Below the pieces are notes generated by a model. It made no database searches. It saw nothing but the letters and a program-made list of their open reading frames with translations, and had not been told where the DNA came from. A stretch of DNA of 64,000 nucleotides from Streptomyces mashuensis (GTDB lineage Bacteria; Actinomycetota; Actinomycetes; Streptomycetales; Streptomycetaceae), in contig NZ_BNBD01000008.1 of the NCBI RefSeq assembly GCF_014654785.1, positions 62,001 through 126,000 on the forward strand. Direction: 5' to 3'. Shown piece by piece: positions 26,189-33,374 of the stretch (the stretch's first letter is position 1; the number at the start of each line of letters is the position of its first letter). The translations under genes and the position numbers were made by a program.

Positions 26189-26599
26189 TCAACCGCAGTC
26201 GCCGCCGGGCCAGATGCCGGCGGGCCTGTGGGCCAGGAGGAGGGTCAGCAGCTCGAACGGAACCGCCGCGAGGTTGAGCCATACGCTCACGTACGCGAAC
26301 AGGCCCGGCTTCGTCGATGCCAGCAGCACCGCGCACCGCCGGCGCATGCCCAGGGCCGCGACGACGCAGACCACGACAGCGGTGACCCCCAGGGTCAGGC
26401 CGGCCCACGCGGCGACGTATTCGGTCGTCGCGACGGGTGCCCGCATGGCCTTGCACGGCACCGACTGGTCGTCGCGGTGTCCTTCCGCCACCAGCGCGTA
26501 CCACGCAGAGGCCGCCCCCAGGACCGTGGCGAGCGGGACGAACAAGGCCTGTTTCGTCAGGACGGGTGGGACAGGGGCGGGTGAAGAGGCGTTCGACAC
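26189..26599 (-). CDS. Small integral membrane protein of unknown function
   Basis: 136 residues from GTG 26599. Three hydrophobic segments: about 18-38 (ALFVPLATVLGAASAWYALV), 62-85 (YVAAWAGLTLGVTAVVVCVV) and 100-122 (FAYVSVWLNLAAVPFELLTLL). Four cysteines are scattered outside or at the ends of these. A TAGGCT -10 hexamer (26606-26611 on the plus strand as AGCCTA) ends 6 bases before the GTG, so the mRNA is likely leaderless. Downstream of it on the minus strand is a 180-base gap with nothing recognised. No family identified. Confidence 0.6.
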   Translation of the reverse strand: MSNASSPAPVPPVLTKQALFVPLATVLGAASAWYALVAEGHRDDQSVPCKAMRAPVATTEYVAAWAGLTLGVTAVVVCVVAALGMRRRCAVLLASTKPGLFAYVSVWLNLAAVPFELLTLLLAHRPAGIWPGGDCG

Positions 26600-26605
26600 C
26601 GGGTC

Positions 26606-26611
26606 AGCCTA
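26606..26611 (-). promoter_or_regulatory. -10 box TAGGCT for a leaderless GTG gene
   Basis: TAGGCT on the minus strand, 6 bases before GTG 26599, with no Shine-Dalgarno-like bases between. This spacing puts the transcription start at or next to the start codon. Confidence 0.5.
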
Positions 26612-26635
26612 GTGCCGGCCTGCCCGTGGCCGTGT

Positions 26636-27310
26636 TCACTCCCCCGGGGTGACCAGGCCCGACTCGTACGCGAAGATGACCGCCTGCGCCCGGTCCCGTA
26701 GGCCCAGTTTGTGCAGCACCCGGCCGATGTGGGTCTTCACCGTCTGTTCGGCCAGGACGAGTGTGGAGGCGATCTCCTGGTTCGACAGGCCGCGGGCGAT
26801 CAGTTCGAGGACCTCCGTCTCACGGGGCGTCAGGCCGTTCAGGCGGAGGGACGGGGCGCGGCGTGGGGCTGCCGGGCGCTTGGCGAAGTCGGCGATGAGG
26901 CGGCGGGTCACGGAGGGGGCGAGGAGCGCTTCGCCGGCGGCGACGACCCGGACCGCGGAGATCAGGTCGGCCGGCGGCGCGTCCTTGAGGAGGAAGCCGG
27001 ACGCGCCGGCGCGCAGGGCCTCGTACACGTAGTCGTCGACGTCGAAGGTCGTCAGCATGAGGACCTTGGGGCGGTGGACGACGCCGGGCGGGGGGTCGAG
27101 GAGGCGGCGGGCGGCCTCCAGGCCGTCCATTTCCGGCATGCGGACGTCCATGAGGACGACGTCCGGGTGCGTGGAGCGGCTCAGTTCCACGCCGCGCGCA
27201 CCGTCCGGTGCGTCGCCGACGACGTCGATGTCGGGCTGGGCGGCGAGGAGCGCGGCGAAGCCGGCCCGCACCATGGCCTGGTCGTCGACGATGATCACGC
27301 GGATGGTCAT
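26636..27310 (-). CDS. NarL/LuxR-family response regulator
   Basis: 224 residues from ATG 27310. The receiver domain (about 1-120) has the acidic pair DDQ at 9-11, the phosphoacceptor Asp in DVVLMDVRMPEMDG near residue 55, Thr in LMLTTFD and Lys in FLLKDAPP. The C-terminal LuxR-type HTH (about 155-215) has LTPRETEVLELIARGLSNQEI and LVLAEQTVKTHIGRVLHKL. Its start overlaps the kinase stop by 4 bases (ATGA), showing translational coupling. It probably binds the GGTCATACC inverted repeat upstream of the kinase gene. Confidence 0.95.
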   Translation of the reverse strand: MTIRVIIVDDQAMVRAGFAALLAAQPDIDVVGDAPDGARGVELSRSTHPDVVLMDVRMPEMDGLEAARRLLDPPPGVVHRPKVLMLTTFDVDDYVYEALRAGASGFLLKDAPPADLISAVRVVAAGEALLAPSVTRRLIADFAKRPAAPRRAPSLRLNGLTPRETEVLELIARGLSNQEIASTLVLAEQTVKTHIGRVLHKLGLRDRAQAVIFAYESGLVTPGE

Positions 27311-28620
27311 GCGGTGGGGGGTTCCTTCTCGAGGGGGGTGAGGGGGAGCCGGGCGGCCACGCGGAAGCCGCCGAGCAGCGGGCCGGTGTCGAGGGTGCCG
27401 CCGACGAGGCGGACGCGTTCACGCATGCCGACCAGGCCGTGTCCGGTCCCGGTCGTCTCCAGTGGCGGGCCGGGCGCGGCCGGCGGGGCCGCGTTGACGA
27501 CCAGCACCATCAGGTGCGTGGCGTCCTCGTCCAGGGAGACGGAGACGCGCACGGTGGCGCCCGGCGCGTGCCGTACGACGTTGGCCAGGGCCTCCTGCAC
27601 GATGCGGTACGCGGAGAGGTCCACGGACGGCGGCAGTTCCGGCAGCTCCGGCAGGGTCAGCTCGACGGGGACGCCGGCTCGTACGGTCGCCTCGGCCAGC
27701 TGCTGGAGCCGGTCGAGACCCGGCTGGGGGGCGCGCTCGCCGTGGGTGTCCTCGCTGCGCAGCACGCCGAGCAGCCGCCGCATCTCGGTGAGCGACTCGC
27801 GGGCGGTGGCGGCGATGGAGCCGAACTCCTCGCGGGCCTCGGCGGGCAGGCCGGGCAGCCGGTAGGGGGCGCTGTCCGCCTGCACGGTGATCACCGACAT
27901 GTGGTGGGCGACCACGTCGTGGAGTTCGCGTGCGATCCGGGCGCGTTCCTCCAGCAGGGTGCGGCGGGCCCGCTCGGCCTCGCTGATGGTCTCCTGCTCG
28001 GCCAGCGCCCGCCGGGCGTCACCGCGCCCGCGCAGGGCACCACCGACGAGGAGCAGCATGCCGCCGAGGATGACGGGTACGAGCCAGCTGCCGTTGCCGT
28101 GGTGCGAGGACGTCGACTCGAAGAGGTAGCCGGTGACCGTGGTCAGCCCCCAGACGGCGACGCTCGTCCGGAACCGTTCCCGCAGGCCGACGGCGAGCAT
28201 CAGCACCAGCATCCCGATGATCAGCGGTGCCGGCCACGGCCAGACGGTGGGGCCGCCCGGGCCCGGTGTCGGCAGCGCCAGGACGCACACGGTGTCGGCC
28301 GCGAAGGCGATCTTCCAGGCGAGGAGGGGCCTGGTCACGGCGATCAGGAGCGGGACGGTCTGCGCCACGGAGAGGAGCATGGCGAGGCCGCCGTTCATCC
28401 CGTAGGAGCGCGGCAGCAGGGTCGCGGTGACGGGCAGCAGGACGGCCAGGAACACGCCGGCGACGGCGTACGGCAGCCAGCGTACGAACGGGCGCGACGA
28501 CTGGCCGAGCAGGGGCTCGGGCGGGCCGGCGGGGGTGAACAGGTCGCGTACATACGCGAACGGCGTGGACGGTGCGGGCGCCGGCGGCGCGGGCGGGGGC
28601 GGGGAGGGGGACTGGGACAT
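27307..28620 (-). CDS. Two-component sensor histidine kinase, DesK/NarL type
   Basis: 437 residues from ATG 28620. A proline-rich N-terminus leads to six predicted membrane helices in about residues 45-200 with little extracytoplasmic sequence, so it may sense a membrane signal. The HisKA_3 dimerisation helix has ARELHDVVAHHMSVI (phospho-His near residue 235). The HATPase domain has the N box QEALANVVRHAPGA and G box GTGHGLVGMRERV. It pairs with the overlapping response regulator downstream. In Streptomyces such pairs usually control a nearby ABC exporter or envelope gene, but none lies next door here, so the target is unknown. Confidence 0.95.
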   Translation of the reverse strand: MSQSPSPPPPAPPAPAPSTPFAYVRDLFTPAGPPEPLLGQSSRPFVRWLPYAVAGVFLAVLLPVTATLLPRSYGMNGGLAMLLSVAQTVPLLIAVTRPLLAWKIAFAADTVCVLALPTPGPGGPTVWPWPAPLIIGMLVLMLAVGLRERFRTSVAVWGLTTVTGYLFESTSSHHGNGSWLVPVILGGMLLLVGGALRGRGDARRALAEQETISEAERARRTLLEERARIARELHDVVAHHMSVITVQADSAPYRLPGLPAEAREEFGSIAATARESLTEMRRLLGVLRSEDTHGERAPQPGLDRLQQLAEATVRAGVPVELTLPELPELPPSVDLSAYRIVQEALANVVRHAPGATVRVSVSLDEDATHLMVLVVNAAPPAAPGPPLETTGTGHGLVGMRERVRLVGGTLDTGPLLGGFRVAARLPLTPLEKEPPTA

Positions 28621-28682
28621 GGCGTGATCAAGCGTAGGGGGGGCGGGGGGCCGGTGGCGTCACCCCCAGGTGCCTACTCGGG

Positions 28683-28702
28683 GGTCATACCCCGGTATGA
28701 CC
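28683..28702. promoter_or_regulatory. Perfect inverted repeat upstream of the kinase operon
   Basis: GGTCATACC (28683-28691) and GGTATGACC (28694-28702) form perfect 9-bp arms with a CC spacer, 62 bases upstream of the kinase start. Inverted repeats of this GTCATAC/GTATGAC type are typical sites for NarL-type regulators of DesK-like systems, so autoregulation is likely. Confidence 0.65.
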
Positions 28703-28741
28703 ACCCGGCTGCGGGCCTGCGCGTCTCCGGGCCCGATCGAT

Positions 28742-28763
28742 TGTCAGTGGTGGGTGGGAAGGT
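28742..28763 (+). promoter_or_regulatory. RecA-independent DNA-damage promoter-like motif before the VWA gene
   Basis: TGTCAGTG at 28742-28749, an 8-base spacer, then GAAGGT at 28758-28763. This resembles the mycobacterial RecA_NDp/PafBC consensus TGTCRGTG-N8-TANNNT, with a mismatch at the first -10 base. It lies 36 bases upstream of the VWA start codon on the coding strand. Confidence 0.4.
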
Positions 28764-28798
28764 GGGAGCACCTAGTCGGAAAGAGGGGGAGCAATCTC

Positions 28799-29839
28799 AT
28801 GTCCGGTAAGCAGAACTACATCAATCACGTTGCTCTTGTGCTGGATGCCAGTTCTTCCATGTCGCAGCTGAGTGAGAAGGTCGTCGAGGTCGCCGACCAG
28901 CAGATCGCCTATCTGGCCCGCCGGTCCCAGGAACTGGACCAGGAGACGCGGGTGACGGTGTATGTGTTCGCCGACAAGGTGGAATGCGTCATCTACGACA
29001 AGGACGTGCTGCGCATGCCGTCCCTGAAGCAGCTGTACCGGGTCGGGGGAATGACGGCTCTTCTCGCGGCCACGCTGAAGTCGCAGCGGGAGCTGGCGCA
29101 GACGGCGCAGCTGTACGGCGACCACAGCTTCCTGACGTTCGTCCTGACGGACGGGCAGGAGAACGCGAGTCACCGCTGCCCGGATGCGCCTGCCGGGAAT
29201 CAGCGTGAGCTGGTGCAGGCCGTGGCCCGGATGATCGAGACGCAGGACGACAACTGGACGCTGGCCGTGCTGGTGCCGGACCAGATGGGCAAGCGCGAGG
29301 CCATGCAGTGCGGTTTCCCGAGGGACAACGTCGCCGTCTGGGACGCCACGAGCACCCAGGGTCTGGAGGAGGCCGGGCAGGTCATCCAGCAGGCCACCGA
29401 GAAATTCATGGTGGGCCGCACCAAGGGCATCCGGGGATCGCGGGCGGTGTTCTCCACGGGTGCGGACGCGGTCAACAAGGAAACCATCAAGGCGGCCGGT
29501 CTGACCCCGGTGAATCCGTCGGAGTACCAGCTGATTCCGGTGACCCGGGAAGCGGCGATCCGGGAATGGGTCGTCGAATGCGGGCACACGTTCCGCACCG
29601 GTGGTGCGTTCTACCAGCTGAGCAAGTCGGAGAAAATTCAGGCGCGAAAGCAGATCGCGGTGCTGGAGAAGAAGACGGACCGCGTGTACACGGGGCCGGA
29701 GGCCCGGGCCCTGCTCGGTCTGCCGGACGCGGAGGCCCGCGTCAAGCCGGACCACAACGACGACTTCACGATCTTCGTGCAGAGCACCAGCGTGAACCGG
29801 AAGCTGGTGCCGAACACGCGGGTGCTGCTCATGAACTGA
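28799..29839 (+). CDS. Von Willebrand factor type A domain protein
   Basis: 346 residues from ATG 28799 behind a GGGGGAG site. The VWA domain starts almost at the N-terminus with the MIDAS motif DASSSMS (residues 18-24), then the Thr of GGMTAL near residue 84 and LTDGQEN near residue 118, so metal binding is intact. It ends near residue 210. The second half (about 225-346), containing SRAVFSTGADAVNKETIKAAGL and an YTGPEARALLGLPD stretch, is not a domain I recognise. No signal peptide, so cytoplasmic. It overlaps the 3' end of the SnoaL-like gene by 11 bases tail-to-tail. A DNA-damage-type promoter motif upstream hints at stress induction. Confidence 0.85.
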   Translation: MSGKQNYINHVALVLDASSSMSQLSEKVVEVADQQIAYLARRSQELDQETRVTVYVFADKVECVIYDKDVLRMPSLKQLYRVGGMTALLAATLKSQRELAQTAQLYGDHSFLTFVLTDGQENASHRCPDAPAGNQRELVQAVARMIETQDDNWTLAVLVPDQMGKREAMQCGFPRDNVAVWDATSTQGLEEAGQVIQQATEKFMVGRTKGIRGSRAVFSTGADAVNKETIKAAGLTPVNPSEYQLIPVTREAAIREWVVECGHTFRTGGAFYQLSKSEKIQARKQIAVLEKKTDRVYTGPEARALLGLPDAEARVKPDHNDDFTIFVQSTSVNRKLVPNTRVLLMN

Positions 29840-30308
29840 CGCGTGGCCGTCTCCACGCCATGGGCGCGGTGCCGGGGGCCAGAGTGAACGAGATCTTCTC
29901 CATGACCGGCTTGCGCCGCGTGTTCTGGAACGCGGCGACGCGCCACTGGCCGTCGGTGTCGCGGACCAGCGTGTAGGTCTGGACCTTGCTGAGCCTGCTC
30001 GGTCGCCGGCCCTTGTAGGTGTCGCCGCGTCCGTTGACGACGGCCAGGTGGGGTCCGTGGAAGCGGATGTCGAGGACCTCGTCGGCCAGCCGGGTGCCCT
30101 TGAGGAACGTCGCGAACAGTGCGCGGTGGCTCTCGACGATGTCGCGGCGGCCCTGGTAGACGGTGCCGAGGTAGCTGATGTAGCTGGCGTCCTCGGTGAA
30201 CAGCGCACCGTACGCCTCGGCATCGTTGCGGCCCCAGGCGGCCACCAGGCCCTCCAGCACCGCCTTCACCGCCTCCACCAACGCGTTCTCCTGCTGCTGA
30301 TCGCGCAT
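29829..30308 (-). CDS. SnoaL-like/SgcJ-type NTF2-fold protein
   Basis: 159 residues from ATG 30308 after GGGGGAG; an in-frame GTG at 30326 is less likely. The cone-shaped NTF2 fold is shown by LVAAWGRNDAEAYGALFTED near residues 22-42, ASYISYLGTVYQGRRDIVES and the C-terminal strands YTLVRDTDGQWRVAAFQNT. This is the DUF4440/SgcJ subgroup, annotated as putative oxidoreductase or isomerase without firm chemistry. It diverges from a MarR regulator across a strong inverted repeat and is probably controlled by it. Confidence 0.85.
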   Translation of the reverse strand: MRDQQQENALVEAVKAVLEGLVAAWGRNDAEAYGALFTEDASYISYLGTVYQGRRDIVESHRALFATFLKGTRLADEVLDIRFHGPHLAVVNGRGDTYKGRRPSRLSKVQTYTLVRDTDGQWRVAAFQNTRRKPVMEKISFTLAPGTAPMAWRRPRVSS

Positions 30309-30337
30309 GGCGCACCACTCCCCCACTCGTTAGAATC

Positions 30338-30369
30338 ATGCAGATGCTGCGCAACAGCAGTATCTGCAT
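30338..30369. promoter_or_regulatory. MarR-type operator, 13-bp inverted repeat
   Basis: ATGCAGATGCTGC (30338-30350) and GCAGTATCTGCAT (30357-30369) pair with one mismatch around a 6-base spacer, and another half-site ATGCAG follows at 30372-30377. It lies between the SnoaL-like gene and the MarR gene and could repress both. Confidence 0.7.
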
Positions 30370-30402
30370 CCATGCAGCTAAATGTACGAGGTGATTCCCG
30401 CC

Positions 30403-30894
30403 GTGGCAAACCCCCCGCGCCATCAGGACGAGCATGTGATCTACCGTCAGTACCTGGACGCCGTGGGGCTGCAGGGCCTGGCCAGCGCGGAAGCCGCGGG
30501 GCTGCACACCTCCGAGTGGTACGCGCTGAGCCTGATCACCTTCCGCGGCGGGCTCTCCTCGGGTGAACTCGCGACGAGGACCGGCCTCACCACCGGAGCC
30601 ACCACCCGCCTGATCGACCGCCTCGAGAAGGCAGGCTTCGCCCGCCGGGCGGCCGATCCGCGCGACCGCAGGCGCGTCATCGTCGAACCCGTCCCCGACG
30701 CCCTGGACCGCATCGAATCGGTCGTCGGCCCCGCCCGCCGTCATCTCGCCGAGGTCCTGGCGCACTACACCCCGGAGCAGCGGGAGGTCCTCTTCGACTA
30801 CTTCGCGCGTGCCGCACCCGCCTTCCGCGCCGCCACGGAGGAGATCCGGGCGAGCACGACCGACAGCCGTCGACGCCCGGGACGAAAGCCGTAG
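30403..30894 (+). CDS. MarR family transcriptional regulator
   Basis: 163 residues from GTG 30403, chosen for the AGGTGA site 8 bases upstream; ATG 30382 would add seven residues but overlaps the operator region. The winged helix covers about residues 45-105: SEWYALSLITFRGGLSSGELA, recognition helix GLTTGATTRLIDRLEKAGF and wing RAADPRDRRRVIVEP. The C-terminal helix for dimerisation ends in a basic tail. It diverges from the SnoaL-like gene. Ligand unknown. Confidence 0.9.
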   Translation: MANPPRHQDEHVIYRQYLDAVGLQGLASAEAAGLHTSEWYALSLITFRGGLSSGELATRTGLTTGATTRLIDRLEKAGFARRAADPRDRRRVIVEPVPDALDRIESVVGPARRHLAEVLAHYTPEQREVLFDYFARAAPAFRAATEEIRASTTDSRRRPGRKP

Positions 30895-31014
30895 CGGCCG
30901 GCCGCCGGGCATTGTCGGACCCCTCTGCGATCGTGTCGCGAAAGGCCCGCACAAGGGCGGGCGGATCAGCCGTGCACACGCGGTGGGCTGAGCGAGAGCG
31001 AACAGGCAGCGGCG

Positions 31015-31545
31015 GTGGAGGGCAGGCGGTTGCGGGCCGCGCTGGGCGAACTCGAGCCGCTCGGTCTCGGGCTGGCGTGCGTGGGCGGGATCGACGCCGG
31101 CGAGGCCGTACGCCGGCTGCAGGCGGCACCGGTGACAGGGGCGGTGTTCCCATTCGACAGAGACCTGCGGATCGTCGGTGTGACGACCGTGCCGGGCGGC
31201 TGCATCGTCACCCAGCCGTGAGGGTACGCGCCGCAGATGTGGGGTGTGCAGATGCGGCTGTCCGCCGGAACGGTCTGTTACGGCATGTATGCCAACGCCA
31301 AGAGCGGCAACCAGGGCAGCATCTTCCGGGACGGGGTCGTAGAGGGCTGGGACCTCCACCCGGGTGGCGGGCCGGACGAGGAAGAGGACTCCCCCGAGGA
31401 CGTTCTCACTGCCTATATCCACAGCGGACACCCCGTGGCTCATGCGTGCGCCTACGCAGGCCTGCGCCCGGCCGACGCTCGTGCCGTTTTCGGGCCGCCC
31501 GACGCATGGGTCTCCTTGCCGGAGCGCGATTACCGGGCGGCCTGA
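31015..31545 (+). pseudogene. Conserved Streptomyces gene interrupted by an in-frame TGA
   Basis: From GTG 31015 the frame encodes a 68-residue N-terminal part ending VGVTTVPGGCIVTQP, then TGA at 31219-31221, and the same frame continues GYAPQMWGVQMRLSAGTVCYG to 31545 (Met at 31237). From memory, proteins of this family read TQPW(A/G)YAP across this point, so the stop is a TGG-to-TGA change. The C-terminal half keeps AKSGNQGSIFRDG and HACAYAGLRPADARAV. Function of the family is unknown. No good start codon or ribosome site exists upstream of 31015, so the 5' end may be decayed too. Re-initiation at 31237 could still make the C-terminal half. Confidence 0.7.
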
Positions 31546-31626
31546 CGCCCTGCTTCCCACCGAGGAAAGTCCTCATGCGGTACGAATGGGGCATATCTTC
31601 CGGTGTGGCGGAGAGGGCGTGGCACG

Positions 31627-33342
31627 GTGGTGGCGGGACGGGTGGAAGAGGGTGTGAGCGGCGCGGGCGGGGTGACGCGGGCCCGGGGGCCGGGGGTGGC
31701 GGTGGTGGCGTGGTTGTCGACCACCGACCACAAGAAGATCGGGTCGCTGTACCTGGTGACCTCGTTCGTCTTCTTCGGCCTCGGCGGGCTGCTGGCGCTC
31801 GGCATGCGGGCGGAGCTGGCGCGGCCGGGGCTGCAGATCATGTCGACCGAGCAGTTCAACCAGGCGTTCACCATGCATGGCGCGATCATGCTGCTGATGT
31901 TCGCCACCCCGCTGTTCGCCGGTTTCGCCAACGCCATCATGCCGCTGCAGATCGGCGCTCCGGACGTCGCCTTCCCCCGGCTGAACATGCTCGCCTACTG
32001 GTTCTACCTCTTCGGGTCGATTCTCGCCGTGGGCTCGTTCCTGACGCCGAACGGGGCGCCGAGTTTCGGCTGGTTCGCCTATACGCCCCTGTCGGACGCG
32101 ATCCACACCCCGAACATCGATGCCGACATGTGGATCCTGGGCCTCGCCTTCTCCGGCTTCGGCACGATCCTGGGCGCCGTCAACTTCATCACGACGATCA
32201 TCTGCATGCGCGCGCCCGGCATGACCATGTTCCGGTTGCCGATCTTCACCTGGAACATTCTGCTCACCAGCGTGCTGGTGCTGCTCGCCTTCCCCGTCCT
32301 GGCCGCCGCGCTCCTCGCCCTGGAGGCCGACCGGAAATTCGGGGCGCACGTCTACGATCCCGCCAACGGGGGCGCCATTCTCTGGCAGCACCTGTTCTGG
32401 TTCTTCGGCCACCCCGAGGTCTACATCATCGCCCTGCCGTTCTTCGGGGTGGTCACCGAGATCATCCCCGTCTTCGCCCGCAAGCCCATCTTCGGCTACG
32501 CCGGGCTCGTGGGAGCCACCATCTCCATCACCGGGCTGTCGGTGAGCGTGTGGGCCCACCACATGTTCCCCACCGGGGCGGTGCTCCTGCCGTTCTTCTC
32601 GTTCATGTCGTTCCTCATCGCCATCCCGACGGGCGTGAAGTTCTTCAACTGGATCGGCACGATGTGGAAGGGCTCGTTGTCGTTCGAGACACCCATGCTG
32701 TGGGTCACCGGTTTCCTGGTGACGTTCCTCTTCGGTGGGCTGACCGGTGTCATCCTGGCCTCGCCGCCGATGGACTTCCACGTCACCGACTCGTACTTCG
32801 TCGTGGCCCACTTCCACTACGTGGTCTTCGGGACGGTGGTCTTCGCCATGTTCGCCGGATTCCACTTCTGGTGGCCGAAGTTCACCGGGAAGATGCTCGA
32901 CGAGCGCCTGGGAAAGATCCATTTCTGGACACTGTTCGCCGGTTTCCACACCACCTTCCTCGTCCAGCACTGGCTGGGCGCCAACGGCATGCCCCGCCGC
33001 TACGCCGACTACCTCGCCGCCGACGGCTTCACCTGGCTCAACACCGTCTCCAGCATCGGCTCCTTCCTGCTGGGGCTGTCGACGCTGCCGTTCCTGTACA
33101 ACGTGTGGAAGACCGCCAAGTACGGCAAGTACGTCGGTGTGGACGACCCCTGGGGCCACGGCCGCTCACTGGAGTGGGCCACCACCTGCCCACCGCCCCG
33201 CCACAACTTCATCGACCTGCCCAAGATCCGCTCCGAGTCCCCCGCCTTCGACCTCCACCACCCCGACATCGCTCTTCAGGAAGAGCTGGAGAACACCGGC
33301 CGCCGCGATGTCGTCGAGCCGGGCCCGGGCGGCGGTGGTTGA
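31627..33342 (+). CDS. ctaD: Cytochrome c oxidase subunit I (haem-copper oxidase), solitary copy
   Basis: 571 residues from GTG 31627, 8 bases after GGAGAGGG; GTG 31603 is the outer alternative. All landmarks of an aa3-type subunit I are present: haem a ligand in TMHGAIMLLMF, D-path region IGAPDVAFPRLN, CuB His with the cross-linked Tyr in FFGHPEVYI, the His pair in VWAHHMFPTG, and VAHFHYVVFG for the haem ligands. Twelve membrane helices. Subunits II, III and the bc1 genes are not adjacent, so this is a stand-alone paralogue that must assemble with subunits encoded elsewhere. It ends 33 bases from the lasso exporter gene, tail-to-tail. Confidence 0.95.
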   Translation: MVAGRVEEGVSGAGGVTRARGPGVAVVAWLSTTDHKKIGSLYLVTSFVFFGLGGLLALGMRAELARPGLQIMSTEQFNQAFTMHGAIMLLMFATPLFAGFANAIMPLQIGAPDVAFPRLNMLAYWFYLFGSILAVGSFLTPNGAPSFGWFAYTPLSDAIHTPNIDADMWILGLAFSGFGTILGAVNFITTIICMRAPGMTMFRLPIFTWNILLTSVLVLLAFPVLAAALLALEADRKFGAHVYDPANGGAILWQHLFWFFGHPEVYIIALPFFGVVTEIIPVFARKPIFGYAGLVGATISITGLSVSVWAHHMFPTGAVLLPFFSFMSFLIAIPTGVKFFNWIGTMWKGSLSFETPMLWVTGFLVTFLFGGLTGVILASPPMDFHVTDSYFVVAHFHYVVFGTVVFAMFAGFHFWWPKFTGKMLDERLGKIHFWTLFAGFHTTFLVQHWLGANGMPRRYADYLAADGFTWLNTVSSIGSFLLGLSTLPFLYNVWKTAKYGKYVGVDDPWGHGRSLEWATTCPPPRHNFIDLPKIRSESPAFDLHHPDIALQEELENTGRRDVVEPGPGGGG

Positions 33343-33374
33343 GGGAGGCGCCCCCGCTGCGCCGCGGTCGCGTG

